The notes beneath the pieces are model-generated. The model worked only from the letters and a program-made list of their open reading frames with translations, did not search any database and had not been told where the DNA came from. Both the position numbers and the translations under genes were made by a program. A stretch of 33,108 nt of DNA from CALMKX01 sp044869955 (GTDB taxonomy: Bacteria; Acidobacteriota; Thermoanaerobaculia; Multivoradales; SZUA-115), in NCBI GenBank assembly GCA_044869955.1, contig JBIOYC010000358.1, positions 1-33,108 of the forward strand. Reading direction: 5' to 3'. This document shows positions 8,249 through 15,868 of this stretch, piece after piece (position 1 is the first letter of the stretch; each line of letters begins with the position of its first letter).

Positions 8249-8584
8249 TCAGAAGGAGGCGAGGGCTTCGGCCTCGTTGTCGAAGACCTCGAATACGGTG
8301 ATCAGCTGGGTGATCTGCAGGATGTCGCTGACCTTGGCCGGCAGGTTGCTCAGCTTGAGCTTGCCGCCCCGGTTGGTCACCGTGGTGTAGGCACTGACCA
8401 GCTCGCCGACGCCCGAGGAGTCGATCGTCGTCACTTCCTTGAGGTTGATCAGCAGCTTGGTCGCACCGTGGTTGAGCGCCCCCATCACCGCGTCGCGCAG
8501 GGCGATGTCGCCCAGGCCGATGGTGATCTTGCCCTTGATGTCGAGGACGGTGACGTCCCCGATCTGTCGATCGCTGTACTTCAT
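8249..8584 (-). CDS. STAS-domain anti-anti-sigma factor (RsbV/SpoIIAA type)
   Basis: A single-domain STAS protein of 111 aa, the usual length for anti-sigma-factor antagonists. The motif TIDSSGVGEL at residues 53-62 includes Ser56, the position phosphorylated in RsbV and SpoIIAA. In this family the unphosphorylated protein binds the RsbW-type kinase and frees its partner. A strong ribosome-binding site (GGAGGAGG) precedes ATG 8584. The gene lies 28 bases downstream of an RsbW-like ATPase gene on the same strand, which supports a kinase/antagonist pair. No sigma factor gene adjoins, so the target may be a distant sigma factor or a non-sigma effector. Confidence 0.92.
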   Translation of the reverse strand: MKYSDRQIGDVTVLDIKGKITIGLGDIALRDAVMGALNHGATKLLINLKEVTTIDSSGVGELVSAYTTVTNRGGKLKLSNLPAKVSDILQITQLITVFEVFDNEAEALASF

Positions 8585-8612
8585 AGCCTCGTCCTCCTCC
8601 CGATCCTGTCGG

Positions 8613-9050
8613 TCAGGTCTCTTTCAGATCTGGTACCCGTTTGCGCAAGGTGACGACGGTGCCGCCTCCTGGCGCTCGGTCGTAGTCGATACTGTCCATG
8701 AACCGCTGCATGAAGAAGATGCCCCGTCCGTTGGCGCGCATCAGATTGACGGGGTCGAGCGGGTCGGCGACCTCCTGGGGCTCGAAGCCCTCGCCCTGAT
8801 CCAGCACCTGGATGACCAGATCGCCTTCCCGGAGCGAGAGATCCACCTCGACGCGCTTGCCCGGATCCTGGCGGTTGCCGTGTTTGATCGCGTTGGCCAC
8901 AGCCTCCCGCACCGCCACCTCGATCCAGTGGCAGCTTTCGTCATCGAAGCCCAGGTCATCGAGGGCGTCCGCGAGCATCACCTGGACGAGCTCGACGTTT
9001 TCGAAGCGGCTGCCGATGTCGAGATGGCAGAGGAGCTCATTGTCCCGCAT
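8613..9050 (-). CDS. RsbW-like anti-sigma regulatory serine kinase (GHKL ATPase)
   Basis: A 145-aa HATPase_c_2 domain protein. The N-box is EAVANAIKHGN (49-59), the G1 box is DQGEG (84-88) and the G2 box is NGRG (107-110), all as in RsbW/SpoIIAB. Such proteins bind a target, classically a sigma factor, and phosphorylate the STAS antagonist. The open frame extends upstream to 9248, but the extra residues are low-complexity and overlap the upstream protease gene. ATG 9050 (MRDNELLCHLDIG) gives the normal family length. The STAS gene follows after 28 bases and the CPBP protease gene ends 73 bases upstream. The pairing is clear, but what the kinase controls is unknown. Confidence 0.9.
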   Translation of the reverse strand: MRDNELLCHLDIGSRFENVELVQVMLADALDDLGFDDESCHWIEVAVREAVANAIKHGNRQDPGKRVEVDLSLREGDLVIQVLDQGEGFEPQEVADPLDPVNLMRANGRGIFFMQRFMDSIDYDRAPGGGTVVTLRKRVPDLKET

Positions 9051-9123
9051 CGCTCGAGGCGCGGAGTCTAGCAGTCCACGGTTGAAGACGGTAGAGGTGG
9101 CGCCAGGCCATTCGCGCCCCTCG

Positions 9124-9963
9124 TCATTGGACACCCCGACCCTGCGGGGTGTACCGCAGGAGCGTCGGAATGACCACCACCAACTGCCAGAGGTCGAAGC
9201 CGAAGTGGGCGACGATCGCCGGCCAGAGGCTCTGCCGCCAGCGCACAAGGGCGGCCAGGAAGAAGGAGACGGCCGTCAGCGAGACCAGCATGAAGGGGTT
9301 CTGGTAGCCCGCGTGAGCGAGCACGAAGAGGCCTGTCGAGAGGGCGACGCCCATGCGCGGTTGGAGCAGGCCCCGGAAGAAGACCTCCTCGACAACTCCG
9401 GCGGAGAGCGACAGGCCGAGCCGCAGGAGCACCGACTGGCCGGCCAGCCACAGGACAGGCTCCGGCACCGCCTCGGGAAGCAGGTCTCCCCTGCCCAGGA
9501 GTACGACGAAGACGGCAGCGGCAAAGCCGGTGAGCAGGCTGAGGGCCCAGCCCACGCCGACGGCGGAGAGGCCGAGGAGGAGGTCCTCGCGCAGGCGCCG
9601 GCTGACCAGACCGAGTTGGCGAGCGAAGGTGACGAGGCTGGCTCGGAAGCCCTGGTCGCCGGCGAAAGCGAGCAGGGACCAGCCCACGACCACGCTCGCG
9701 ATCATCAGCTGGACCGAGAAGAGAGCCAGCAGCGAACGGTCCTGCGGAGGCGGAGGTGAGGACGGCTCCCCGGCGGGCGCGATGGCCAGGGGGAGGAAGA
9801 CCGTCAGGTAGAAGAAGCCGGCGACCAGGGTCAGGGCCATGGCCCGGCGCAGCGGCGAAGCGAAGCCGGGCGGGGTGAGCCCGCGCCGGGCGGTGCCGGC
9901 GTCGAGCGCCAGGGCGACGACCACGGCGCCCAGAAGGGCGAGCAGGTCGGCGGCGCCTGCCAT
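9124..9963 (-). CDS. CPBP-family intramembrane glutamic protease
   Basis: A 279-aa polytopic membrane protein with about eight hydrophobic segments. The CPBP/Rce1 motifs are present: EEVFFRG (E192, E193, R197), FVLAH (H217) and HFGFD (H253), which together form the catalytic site in the plane of the membrane. Bacterial members process peptides or act as immunity and regulatory proteases, and the substrate here is unknown. The gene starts 8 bases after the small gene at 9972-10241 and precedes the RsbW/RsbV pair by 73 bases. A link with regulated proteolysis of an envelope anti-sigma factor is conceivable but unsupported. Its last codons contain an 8-bp inverted repeat (9131-9152). Confidence 0.9.
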   Translation of the reverse strand: MAGAADLLALLGAVVVALALDAGTARRGLTPPGFASPLRRAMALTLVAGFFYLTVFLPLAIAPAGEPSSPPPPQDRSLLALFSVQLMIASVVVGWSLLAFAGDQGFRASLVTFARQLGLVSRRLREDLLLGLSAVGVGWALSLLTGFAAAVFVVLLGRGDLLPEAVPEPVLWLAGQSVLLRLGLSLSAGVVEEVFFRGLLQPRMGVALSTGLFVLAHAGYQNPFMLVSLTAVSFFLAALVRWRQSLWPAIVAHFGFDLWQLVVVIPTLLRYTPQGRGVQ

Positions 9964-9971
9964 CGCCGCCC

Positions 9972-10241
9972 CTACTTACGGCTCTTGGCCCGGTAGGCCT
10001 GGAGGATCACCAGCGCGGTCTGCAGGCGCTGCACGCGGCGGTTCTTGACCTGGATTGCGGGGATGTCCTCGAGGGATGGCTGCTCGGAGCGTATGTCGCG
10101 CATCCGGCGATCGACCTCGAATTGGAACTTGTCGAGGTCTGGGGGCGCAAACTGCTTCAAGGGCCGCTCGGTGAGCAGCAGGTAACCCTCCGCGATGTCG
10201 CGCACCATCGCCCAGGCACTGCCTCCGGGGAACACGGCCAT
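9972..10241 (-). CDS. Small conserved-looking protein of unknown function
   Basis: An 89-aa protein starting at ATG 10241 (MAVFPGGSAWAMVRDIAEG). It is soluble, largely helical in appearance and basic at the C-terminus (VKNRRVQRLQ...AYRAKSRK). The open frame extends upstream to 10313 but there overlaps the Uma2 gene, and the added residues are low-complexity. A second Met (MVRDIAEGY) could also be the start. Spacing is 10 bases from Uma2 upstream and 8 bases to the CPBP gene downstream, so it sits mid-operon. I recognise no domain and see no clear Shine-Dalgarno sequence. Confidence 0.6.
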   Translation of the reverse strand: MAVFPGGSAWAMVRDIAEGYLLLTERPLKQFAPPDLDKFQFEVDRRMRDIRSEQPSLEDIPAIQVKNRRVQRLQTALVILQAYRAKSRK

Positions 10242-10251
10242 GATGGGTGCA

Positions 10252-10842
10252 TCATAGCTGAGGGGCGGGTGCCGGGGGCTCGGGCGGGAAGAGCCGGCCG
10301 ATCTCGATCTCAATGGCCTCGAAGGGCGGAACCGCGGCGCGGTGCTCGGCGGTCCAGGCCCCCAGACGCAGCCATCGCCCGTCCACCGCCTCGAACGCCT
10401 CGAGCCCCCGGGCGTCGAGGTCCAGGAGCCAGTAGAACGGGACTCCGCCGCGCAGATAGAGCTCGGCTTTCTCGAAGCGGTCCCGGCGACGGGAGGCTGG
10501 CGAGAGAATCTCGCAGATCCAGTCCGGCACCGTCGTCACCGGACGCTCGCTCGGAGGCCACGGCACGCGCTCTCGCCGCCAGCCCACCAGATCCGGGCTC
10601 ACGATGTGCTCCGCATCGAAGCAAAGATCGGGCTCAATGGCGATCCACCAGCCGCCCGGGCCACCCTCACCGAAACTGAACGGGGGGGTGACCAGGCCGC
10701 TGAGGTTGGACTGCGCGATCCCGTGCTCCAAGCGCGGGCGGGGCTGGAGGATCAGCTCGCCGCCCAACACCTCGGCCTTGAGGTCCCCGGGGGCTTCCAA
10801 GATCTCCCGCCAGCCGGCGGGGCGGTGGATGGGCTGGGCCAT
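10252..10842 (-). CDS. Uma2-family putative restriction endonuclease
   Basis: A 196-aa protein of the Uma2 (DUF820) PD-(D/E)xK fold. The N-terminus LEAPGDLKAEVLGGELIL is followed by EPDLCFD and SPDLVGW (acidic pocket), then VPDWICEILSP with the second acidic residue, then ELYLRGGVPFYWLLD. All are conserved landmarks of the family, which is greatly expanded in Cyanobacteria and other environmental bacteria. Members are annotated as nucleases by fold, but their biological role is poorly known. Translation starts at ATG 10842. The small unknown gene follows after 10 bases. There is no methylase partner beside it. Confidence 0.88.
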   Translation of the reverse strand: MAQPIHRPAGWREILEAPGDLKAEVLGGELILQPRPRLEHGIAQSNLSGLVTPPFSFGEGGPGGWWIAIEPDLCFDAEHIVSPDLVGWRRERVPWPPSERPVTTVPDWICEILSPASRRRDRFEKAELYLRGGVPFYWLLDLDARGLEAFEAVDGRWLRLGAWTAEHRAAVPPFEAIEIEIGRLFPPEPPAPAPQL

Positions 10843-11078
10843 CGTGGAGAGGATACGACAGGGCGGGAGAGAAGGGGCGGCGTGCTGGCTTGATGAACGC
10901 TTCGAAGGCGAAAGCCGCGCAGCGGGAGTCCAGGGCTTAGCGGACCGGGTTCCCGGGGGTCAAGAATGCTCTGCGGCCCCACAGGAGGTGTACCTGAGGG
11001 GTGCCGCGAGTGGCTTGGAATGAGCTTGGCAGCGGGGGCCAGGAAGTTGGCGAAGGCAGTGTTCGTTGCCGCTCGGAC

Positions 11079-11600
11079 TCAGTTCACTTCATCGGCCTTC
11101 TTGTCAGAGCTAGCGGCCGACGGCAGTGCTGGAGGCTCAAGAGCAAGGCTCCTCTGAGGCATCTGGGGACGCCTGATCGACTGTCCCGGGTTCCCGAGCA
11201 TTCCATCAAGCTTCAGGAAATCTTCGTCAAAACTATGCACTTGTGAGAGGCCGGCAAACTGCGCCGAAGCCAGATGAACAGCGTCCTTCGGTTTCAGGTG
11301 TTGGAACCGCCAGACCAGATCACGGGCATCCTCGGCGATCTGCCTGGTCAGCTGAACAATAACGATATAGTCGTTCTTGAAGAAGTCGCGGATCTTCTGT
11401 GCCGTCTCGGGGGGCAGGATCAGCGGCCCCTTGTTCAGCTTGATCACCTCGGTGAGGGCGATCGCCGACGTGACGATCTGAAGCTTCCCTGCTTGAGCAG
11501 CTTCCAAGACTTCGCGACAACCTGGGACGTTTTCCGGCTCAGGCTTGAGCCAGGCTATGAAGCAGGTACTATCCCAGTAATACCGTTCGAGCTTCTTCAT
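11079..11600 (-). CDS. PIN-domain ribonuclease, probable toxin
   Basis: A 173-aa protein with PIN acidic residues: D10 in YYWDSTCFIAWL, E51 in AIALTEVIKL, a DAVHLASA segment supplying the third Asp, and HSFDEDFLKL near the fourth. PIN domains cleave RNA using divalent metal, and most stand-alone ones are VapC-type toxins. The C-terminal 40 residues (PQMPQRSLALEPP...) look like a disordered extension. The start codon overlaps the stop of the 252-aa gene upstream (ATGA at 11597-11600), the arrangement of an antitoxin-toxin pair, although that partner is not a known antitoxin type. The base composition is visibly less GC-rich than the flanks, which suggests acquisition. Confidence 0.83.
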   Translation of the reverse strand: MKKLERYYWDSTCFIAWLKPEPENVPGCREVLEAAQAGKLQIVTSAIALTEVIKLNKGPLILPPETAQKIRDFFKNDYIVIVQLTRQIAEDARDLVWRFQHLKPKDAVHLASAQFAGLSQVHSFDEDFLKLDGMLGNPGQSIRRPQMPQRSLALEPPALPSAASSDKKADEVN

Positions 11601-12355
11601 CCGAGTGTCGCCAAGATTCCGTAAACATCCTCTGCGGACGGGAGATCTTCGCGGCCCGGGAATACCTCAAGCGAGTCTACTTCAATGCTCACCGGCTCGC
11701 CGTTCGGCCGATATCGAATCGTGCCAGTAACGGCGACTCGCCTCCCAAAAGCAGCCTTGGCCTCCTCGAGCAGACCGGGTCTGACAAAACAGCGAACCTG
11801 ACGGTCAGTTAGGGCATCCCATACACCCACATGCAGGCATCCTCGAGCCGAGATCATCTCCAGCTTTCCTTCGATAGTTCCAAGCTCTGTAGCTGTGCCG
11901 CCGAGGATCAAATCGACGTTACGAACAACCTTGTCATCCTTCAGCGTGAAACTATTGCGGCTTCGCCGGATCTGGAGGACTCTAACCGCCTTGCCATCAA
12001 CTAGCTTTGCAAGGTCTCGTGCGTTCTGCAGCGCATCGTCATTGAAGAACTCTGGTCGAACTGACTTCCTTTCCTGCAGCTTCTTGAACCCAGAATAGGC
12101 CGCCTCCACGATGGCGGCAGGCGGGAGGTCGGTCTTATAGCTCGGCTCAGCTCTGGCACCGAGCACGATGCTCCCTCGCTCGACACTGACCAGCCATTCG
12201 AAGGCCTTGGACTTGCCCGTGAGCGCTTCGGAGACCTCGCCTAATAGGCCAAAGAAGGACTCTGCGGCCCGCAGGAAGCGATCGGCAGTGATCCGCTGCC
12301 CCTCGAGCCGGAGGGTCAAACGATCGAGGGTCTCTCTCATGGTTTGCCCTAGCAT
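11597..12355 (-). CDS. Unknown protein coupled to a PIN toxin; candidate new antitoxin or partner
   Basis: A 252-aa protein from ATG 12355 (an in-frame ATG at 12340 is an alternative). The N-terminal half (about 1-130) appears alpha/beta and includes WLVSVERGSIVLGA and a helix at residues 85-110. The C-terminal part (about 155-240) reads like a small beta-barrel: GTIEGKLEMISARG, VWDALTDRQVRCFV, RRVAVTGTIRYRPNGEPV, followed by VDSLEVFP. I recognise no named domain; an OB-like fold for the C-terminus is my guess from the strand pattern. No DNA-binding motif typical of VapB, such as AbrB or RHH, is visible. It overlaps the PIN gene by 4 bases and starts 1 base after the methylase-like remnant. 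GC content is lower than in neighbouring housekeeping genes. Confidence 0.7.
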   Translation of the reverse strand: MLGQTMRETLDRLTLRLEGQRITADRFLRAAESFFGLLGEVSEALTGKSKAFEWLVSVERGSIVLGARAEPSYKTDLPPAAIVEAAYSGFKKLQERKSVRPEFFNDDALQNARDLAKLVDGKAVRVLQIRRSRNSFTLKDDKVVRNVDLILGGTATELGTIEGKLEMISARGCLHVGVWDALTDRQVRCFVRPGLLEEAKAAFGRRVAVTGTIRYRPNGEPVSIEVDSLEVFPGREDLPSAEDVYGILATLG

Positions 12356-12356
12356 T

Positions 12357-12743
12357 CTACGCCAGATCGCGTTGATGTCGTTGGATCCTGCACCTTGGCT
12401 CCCAGGTCCTGCAATGCCACTTGTGGATGGGTCCCAAGTGATCCGCGCTCACCCAGAGCGCTTCGGCTGCTCGAAGGCACCCCGCTTTCGCGAGCAAGCT
12501 GCGGGCCAGTTCTGGCACCCGCCCCCTAAGCTCAGCGACCTCCTCCCAGCGCTCAAGGTTCGGCTCCGGTCCCTTGGCCTCGTACCAGCCGCGGGAGCGC
12601 GCCCCGGCCTCGAGCAGGGCCTCGAAGGCGTGGCGCAGGCCCAGCTCGTGGTCGATGGCCATCTGCGCGCCCGCTTCGAGGGCGGCAAAGTAGGCCTTCA
12701 CCACCTTGTGGCCAGGCTTGAGGGCAAAGCTCTCGGGGGGCAC
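12357..12743 (-). pseudogene. Probable remnant of a restriction-methylase (type ISP/IIG-like) N-terminus
   Basis: A 128-codon frame with a GTG start at 12743. Residues about 9-52 (GHKVVKAYFAALEAGAQM onward, then LRHAFEALLEAGARSRGW) resemble the opening of large adenine-specific methylase/restriction fusion proteins, which begin with a similar K-x-Y-x-x-L pattern and a Trp. The text then jumps to YEAKG, a motif that in those proteins lies further downstream in the nuclease domain. This suggests an internal deletion, after which the frame ends in unrelated sequence. The full-length enzymes exceed 900 residues. It ends 1 base before the 252-aa gene start, so it could still serve as a leader for that operon. 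The match is from memory of the family and only moderately sure. Confidence 0.45.
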
Positions 12744-12774
12744 GGGGGAAGGGTACGGCGGGCGGGGTAGGGGG

Positions 12775-13286
12775 TCAAGGCTCGCCCAGCTCTCGGATTC
12801 GCTGGCGGACGTAGGCCCGAAAGGGCGGGCTCAGATGGAGAGTGCTCTTCGTGAGCAGGCGTTCGACTTCCTCCCGAAGCTGGCTCAGGCTCGAGCCCCC
12901 TTGCCGAAAGTGCCGTAGGAGAATTCCGAAGGATCCGACGACAACACCGTGGGCTCTCTCGATCTCGCGACGAAGGGCCAAATCGTCGGTGAGAACAGGG
13001 ACCAGGAAGTCGTGTTCGCTCGCCAGAGAGAGAACCTGGAGGTCGGCTGTAGCACCGGCGCTGCTCGCCCCACCCGCTCGGCGGCCTCCAACGCAGATAC
13101 AGCGGCCTTGGGCACAGCGAGCCGAAACCGGAGGCCCCTCAGGGTTCCCGGTGGCACCCCCAGCCTCGAAACTTCCTCCGCGACTCGCTCGGGAAGGATC
13201 AGCTCTTCGAAGACGGAAAGAGCGCCGAGGCTGCCGATCTCGTGGAGGTGGAGAATGGGGCCGGTGTCACTGATCGCCCCAGCCAC
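12775..13286 (-). pseudogene. PIN-domain toxin (DUF3368-like), broken by a one-base frameshift
   Basis: From GTG 13286 the frame gives AISDTGPILHLHEIGSL, a PIN N-terminus with its first Asp. After about residue 74 it loses all PIN character. The other half, ending at 12775, lies in the adjacent frame: DLQVLSLASEHDFLVPVL, then TDDLALRREIERAHGVVVGS and FGILLRHFRQ, the typical PIN C-terminal half. Restoring one base in the C run at 13068-13071 (a G run on the coding strand) joins both into one 170-aa protein of normal length. The start overlaps the antitoxin stop by 20 bases. The fault could be real inactivation or a homopolymer sequencing error. If real, the antitoxin has lost its toxin. Confidence 0.8.
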
Positions 13287-13527
13287 CCGCCAAGCCCCAC
13301 TGGAAGTCGCGGTCGATCGCCTGACGCTGCGCGTCGACCTCGGAGACCGCCTCTTCGCCCAGCTGGCGGGCCAGATCCTCGCGAGCCAACCTCCCGGACA
13401 GGTACCCTTCGATCAGTGCCTCGCGGTAAAGGGCCTCTACTCCCGCATCAAGGGCCTGGGCAGCCAGGCTGGCTTGATCCTCACCTCGCACCTCAGCCAG
13501 GTAGGTGAGCTTCTCCGCGATCGTCAT
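13267..13527 (-). CDS. Antitoxin of the UPF0175-like type, partner of the broken PIN gene
   Basis: An 86-aa protein from ATG 13527 (MTIAEKLTYLAEVRG); ATG 13536 would add three residues. It contains LYREALIEGYLSGRLAREDLARQLG, a short helical segment resembling the helix-turn-helix region of UPF0175-type antitoxins, which commonly pair with DUF3368 PIN toxins. Its end overlaps the toxin start by 20 bases, the normal order for such pairs. The open frame reaches 13659 but the additional residues have no family character. A 7-bp inverted repeat at 13532-13558 abuts the start and could be an autoregulatory operator. Family assignment is moderate because the protein is small. Confidence 0.65.
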   Translation of the reverse strand: MTIAEKLTYLAEVRGEDQASLAAQALDAGVEALYREALIEGYLSGRLAREDLARQLGEEAVSEVDAQRQAIDRDFQWGLAGGWGDQ

Positions 13528-13531
13528 GCTG

Positions 13532-13558
13532 AGCATGGTAGCACCGGGACCCCATGCT
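13532..13558. promoter_or_regulatory. Inverted repeat at the antitoxin start, candidate operator
   Basis: AGCATGG at 13532-13538 and CCATGCT at 13552-13558 form a perfect 7-bp inverted repeat with a 13-base spacer. It lies immediately upstream of ATG 13527 and covers the alternative ATG 13536. Antitoxins usually repress their own promoter through such sites, so this is a plausible operator. It also sits about 105 bases upstream of the divergent gcdH start. Confidence 0.35.
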
Positions 13559-13661
13559 AAGATCCGGCGCTGGCCGAAGCGAGCCCAGGCCTCTCCAGTT
13601 CCCTGGCCCCCTGCCTCTCGCGTCTCGGTCGGCCCCCAAGATCTCTTTTGAGGAGACATCC

Positions 13662-14885
13662 GTGAATCGCTTCCCTGGAGTCGACTTCCTGGACATCGAC
13701 ACCTTGCTCACGGAGGAAGAGCGCCTGGTGCGCGACACCGTGCGCGCCTTCGTCGACGAGCGGGTGATGCCGATCATCGAGGAGTGCCACCGCGAGGGTC
13801 GCACCCCCCTGGAGCTGGTTCCCGAGATGGGCCGCCTGAACCTCTTCGGCGCCACCATCTCCGAGTACGACCTCCCCGGCCTCGGCAACGTCGCCTACGG
13901 CCTGATCATGCAGGAGCTCGAGCGCGGCGACTCCGGCCTGCGCAGCTTCGTCTCGGTGCAGAGCTCCTTGGTGATGTACCCCATCTATACCTTCGGCTCC
14001 AAGGAACAGAAGGATCGCTGGATCCCGGGCCTCGCTTCGGGCGAGGCCATCGGCTGCTTCGGCCTGACCGAGCCGGATTTCGGCTCCAACCCCGGCGGCA
14101 TGCGCACCACCGCCCGCCGCGACGGCGACTCCTGGGTGCTCAACGGCTCGAAGCAGTGGATCACCAATGGCACCCTCGCCGACGTCGCCGTGGTCTGGGC
14201 GAAGACCGACCAGGGCGTGCGCGGCTTCCTGGTCGAGAAGGGCACTCCGGGCTACACCTCGAGCGATCAGCACGGCAAGTTCTCGCTGCGCGCCTCGACC
14301 ACCTCCGAGCTGGGCTTCCACGACTGCCGCATCCCCGCGAGCGCCATCCTCCCCGGCACCACCGGCCTCAAGAACGCATTGATGTGCTTGAACCAGGCCC
14401 GCTACGGCATCGCCTGGGGCGGCATCGGCTCGGCGATGCAGACCTATTACACCGCCCTCGAGTACGCCAAGGCGCGGATCCAGTTCGGCGGCCAGCCGAT
14501 CGCCTGTCACCAGCTCGTCCAGGAGAAGCTGGCCTGGATGATCACCGAGATCAGCAAGGGGCAGCTCCTCTCCCTCCAGATCGGCCGCCTGAAGGACGCC
14601 GGCCGACTCAAGCACTTCCACATCTCGATGGGCAAGCGCAACAACGTCTGGGTGGCCCGCGAGTGCGCGAAGCTCGCCCGCGAGATCCTCGGCGCCAATG
14701 GCATCGTGGACGACTACCCGGTGATCCGCCACATGCTCAACATCGAGTCGGTGTACACCTACGAGGGAACCCACGACATCCACGGCCTGATCATCGGTGA
14801 GGCGATCACCGGCATCCAGGCCTTCAATCCCCCCGCCCCGGCCGCCAGGCCGGAGCCCGCCCTCGCGGGAGACCTCAAGGGATGA
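13662..14885 (+). CDS. gcdH: Glutaryl-CoA dehydrogenase (acyl-CoA dehydrogenase family)
   Basis: A 407-aa FAD flavoprotein from GTG 13662, preceded by GAGGAG with good spacing. The acyl-CoA dehydrogenase signatures are GCFGLTEPDFGSNPGGM and ILGANGIVDDYPVIRH. The C-terminal TYEGTHDIHGLIIGEAITG is characteristic of the glutaryl-CoA dehydrogenase branch and includes catalytic base E368. The enzyme oxidises and decarboxylates glutaryl-CoA to crotonyl-CoA in lysine, tryptophan and aromatic degradation, passing electrons to ETF. The open frame reaches back to 13554 but has no family similarity there. The stop overlaps the glpX start in ATGA (14882-14885), which is unexpected since the two enzymes share no pathway. 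A strictly dehydrogenating member cannot be ruled out. Confidence 0.92.
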   Translation: MNRFPGVDFLDIDTLLTEEERLVRDTVRAFVDERVMPIIEECHREGRTPLELVPEMGRLNLFGATISEYDLPGLGNVAYGLIMQELERGDSGLRSFVSVQSSLVMYPIYTFGSKEQKDRWIPGLASGEAIGCFGLTEPDFGSNPGGMRTTARRDGDSWVLNGSKQWITNGTLADVAVVWAKTDQGVRGFLVEKGTPGYTSSDQHGKFSLRASTTSELGFHDCRIPASAILPGTTGLKNALMCLNQARYGIAWGGIGSAMQTYYTALEYAKARIQFGGQPIACHQLVQEKLAWMITEISKGQLLSLQIGRLKDAGRLKHFHISMGKRNNVWVARECAKLAREILGANGIVDDYPVIRHMLNIESVYTYEGTHDIHGLIIGEAITGIQAFNPPAPAARPEPALAGDLKG

Positions 14886-15865
14886 GCCTCGACCGCATTC
14901 TCGAGCAGGACTTCATCCGCGTCACCGAGGAGGCGGCCATCGCCGCCGCCCACACCATGGGCTTCGGCGACCGCCGGGGGTCTGACCAGGTGGCCGTCGA
15001 GGCGATGCGCAACGAGCTGAACCGGCTCGAGATGCGGGGACGGATCGTGATCGGCGAGGGCGAGAGGGACAAGGCGCCCATGCTCTACGTCGGCGAGCAT
15101 GTGGGAGCCCTGCGCGACGGCGGGGACGGCCCGGAGATCGACATCGCCGTGGACCCCCTCGAGGGCACCAACCTGTGCGCCACCGGCGCGCCGGACGCCA
15201 TCGCCGTGCTCGCCGCCTCCGAAAAGGGGGGGCTGCTCCACGCCCCGGACGTCTACATGCAGAAGATCGTGGTCGGCCGCACCGCCAAGGGCCGGGTCCA
15301 CATCGACGCCCCGGTGGCCGAGAACTTGCGCAACCTCGCCGAGGCCTTCGAGCGCGACGTCGAGGAGCTGACCATCGTGGTCCTCGACCGGCCTCGCCAC
15401 CAACAGCTGATCGCCGACATCCGCGACGCCGGCGCGCGCATCCGCCTGATCGGCGACGGGGACCTCTCGGCCGGGATCACCGCCGCGGTGCGCGGCACCG
15501 GCGTCCACGCCCTGATGGGCACCGGCGGCGCCCCCGAGGGGGTGATCACCGCCGCGGCCATGCGCTGCCTGGGTGGCGAGATCCAGGCCCGGCTGGTGGC
15601 CACCGACGACGAGCAGCGCGCACGCCTCACCAGCCTCGGCTTCGACAAGCTCGACAAGGTCTATTCGACCGTTGACCTCGCCCCGGGCGAGCACCTGGTC
15701 TTCTGCGCCACCGGAGTCACCGACGGCGTGCTGCTCAAGGGCACTCGCTACTTCGGCGGCGGCTGCCGCACGTCGACGCTGTTCATGTCCCTGGCCCGCC
15801 GGGTGGTTCGCTTCGTCGACGCCGTCCACCGGGAGGACGTGGACCTGGCGATCTCGCTCGCCTGA
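14882..15865 (+). CDS. glpX: Class II fructose-1,6-bisphosphatase GlpX
   Basis: A 327-aa cytosolic enzyme, full length for the family. Motifs GEGERDKAPML (58-68) and AVDPLEGTN (89-97) supply the metal- and phosphate-binding acidic residues of the Li-sensitive phosphatase fold, and GGAPEGVITAAAM marks the C-terminal half. It hydrolyses fructose 1,6-bisphosphate to fructose 6-phosphate in gluconeogenesis; some relatives also act on sedoheptulose bisphosphate. The ATG overlaps the gcdH stop and dcd begins 3 bases after its own stop, so the three genes are almost certainly co-translated. Gluconeogenesis would fit growth on amino acids, in line with gcdH and the nearby peptidases. Confidence 0.96.
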   Translation: MSLDRILEQDFIRVTEEAAIAAAHTMGFGDRRGSDQVAVEAMRNELNRLEMRGRIVIGEGERDKAPMLYVGEHVGALRDGGDGPEIDIAVDPLEGTNLCATGAPDAIAVLAASEKGGLLHAPDVYMQKIVVGRTAKGRVHIDAPVAENLRNLAEAFERDVEELTIVVLDRPRHQQLIADIRDAGARIRLIGDGDLSAGITAAVRGTGVHALMGTGGAPEGVITAAAMRCLGGEIQARLVATDDEQRARLTSLGFDKLDKVYSTVDLAPGEHLVFCATGVTDGVLLKGTRYFGGGCRTSTLFMSLARRVVRFVDAVHREDVDLAISLA

Positions 15866-15868
15866 GCC

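Noticed and set aside
13557..14783. 408-codon open frame on the minus strand
   Set aside because: It is antisense to gcdH; a His/Gly/Ala/Val-rich sequence with no recognisable family.
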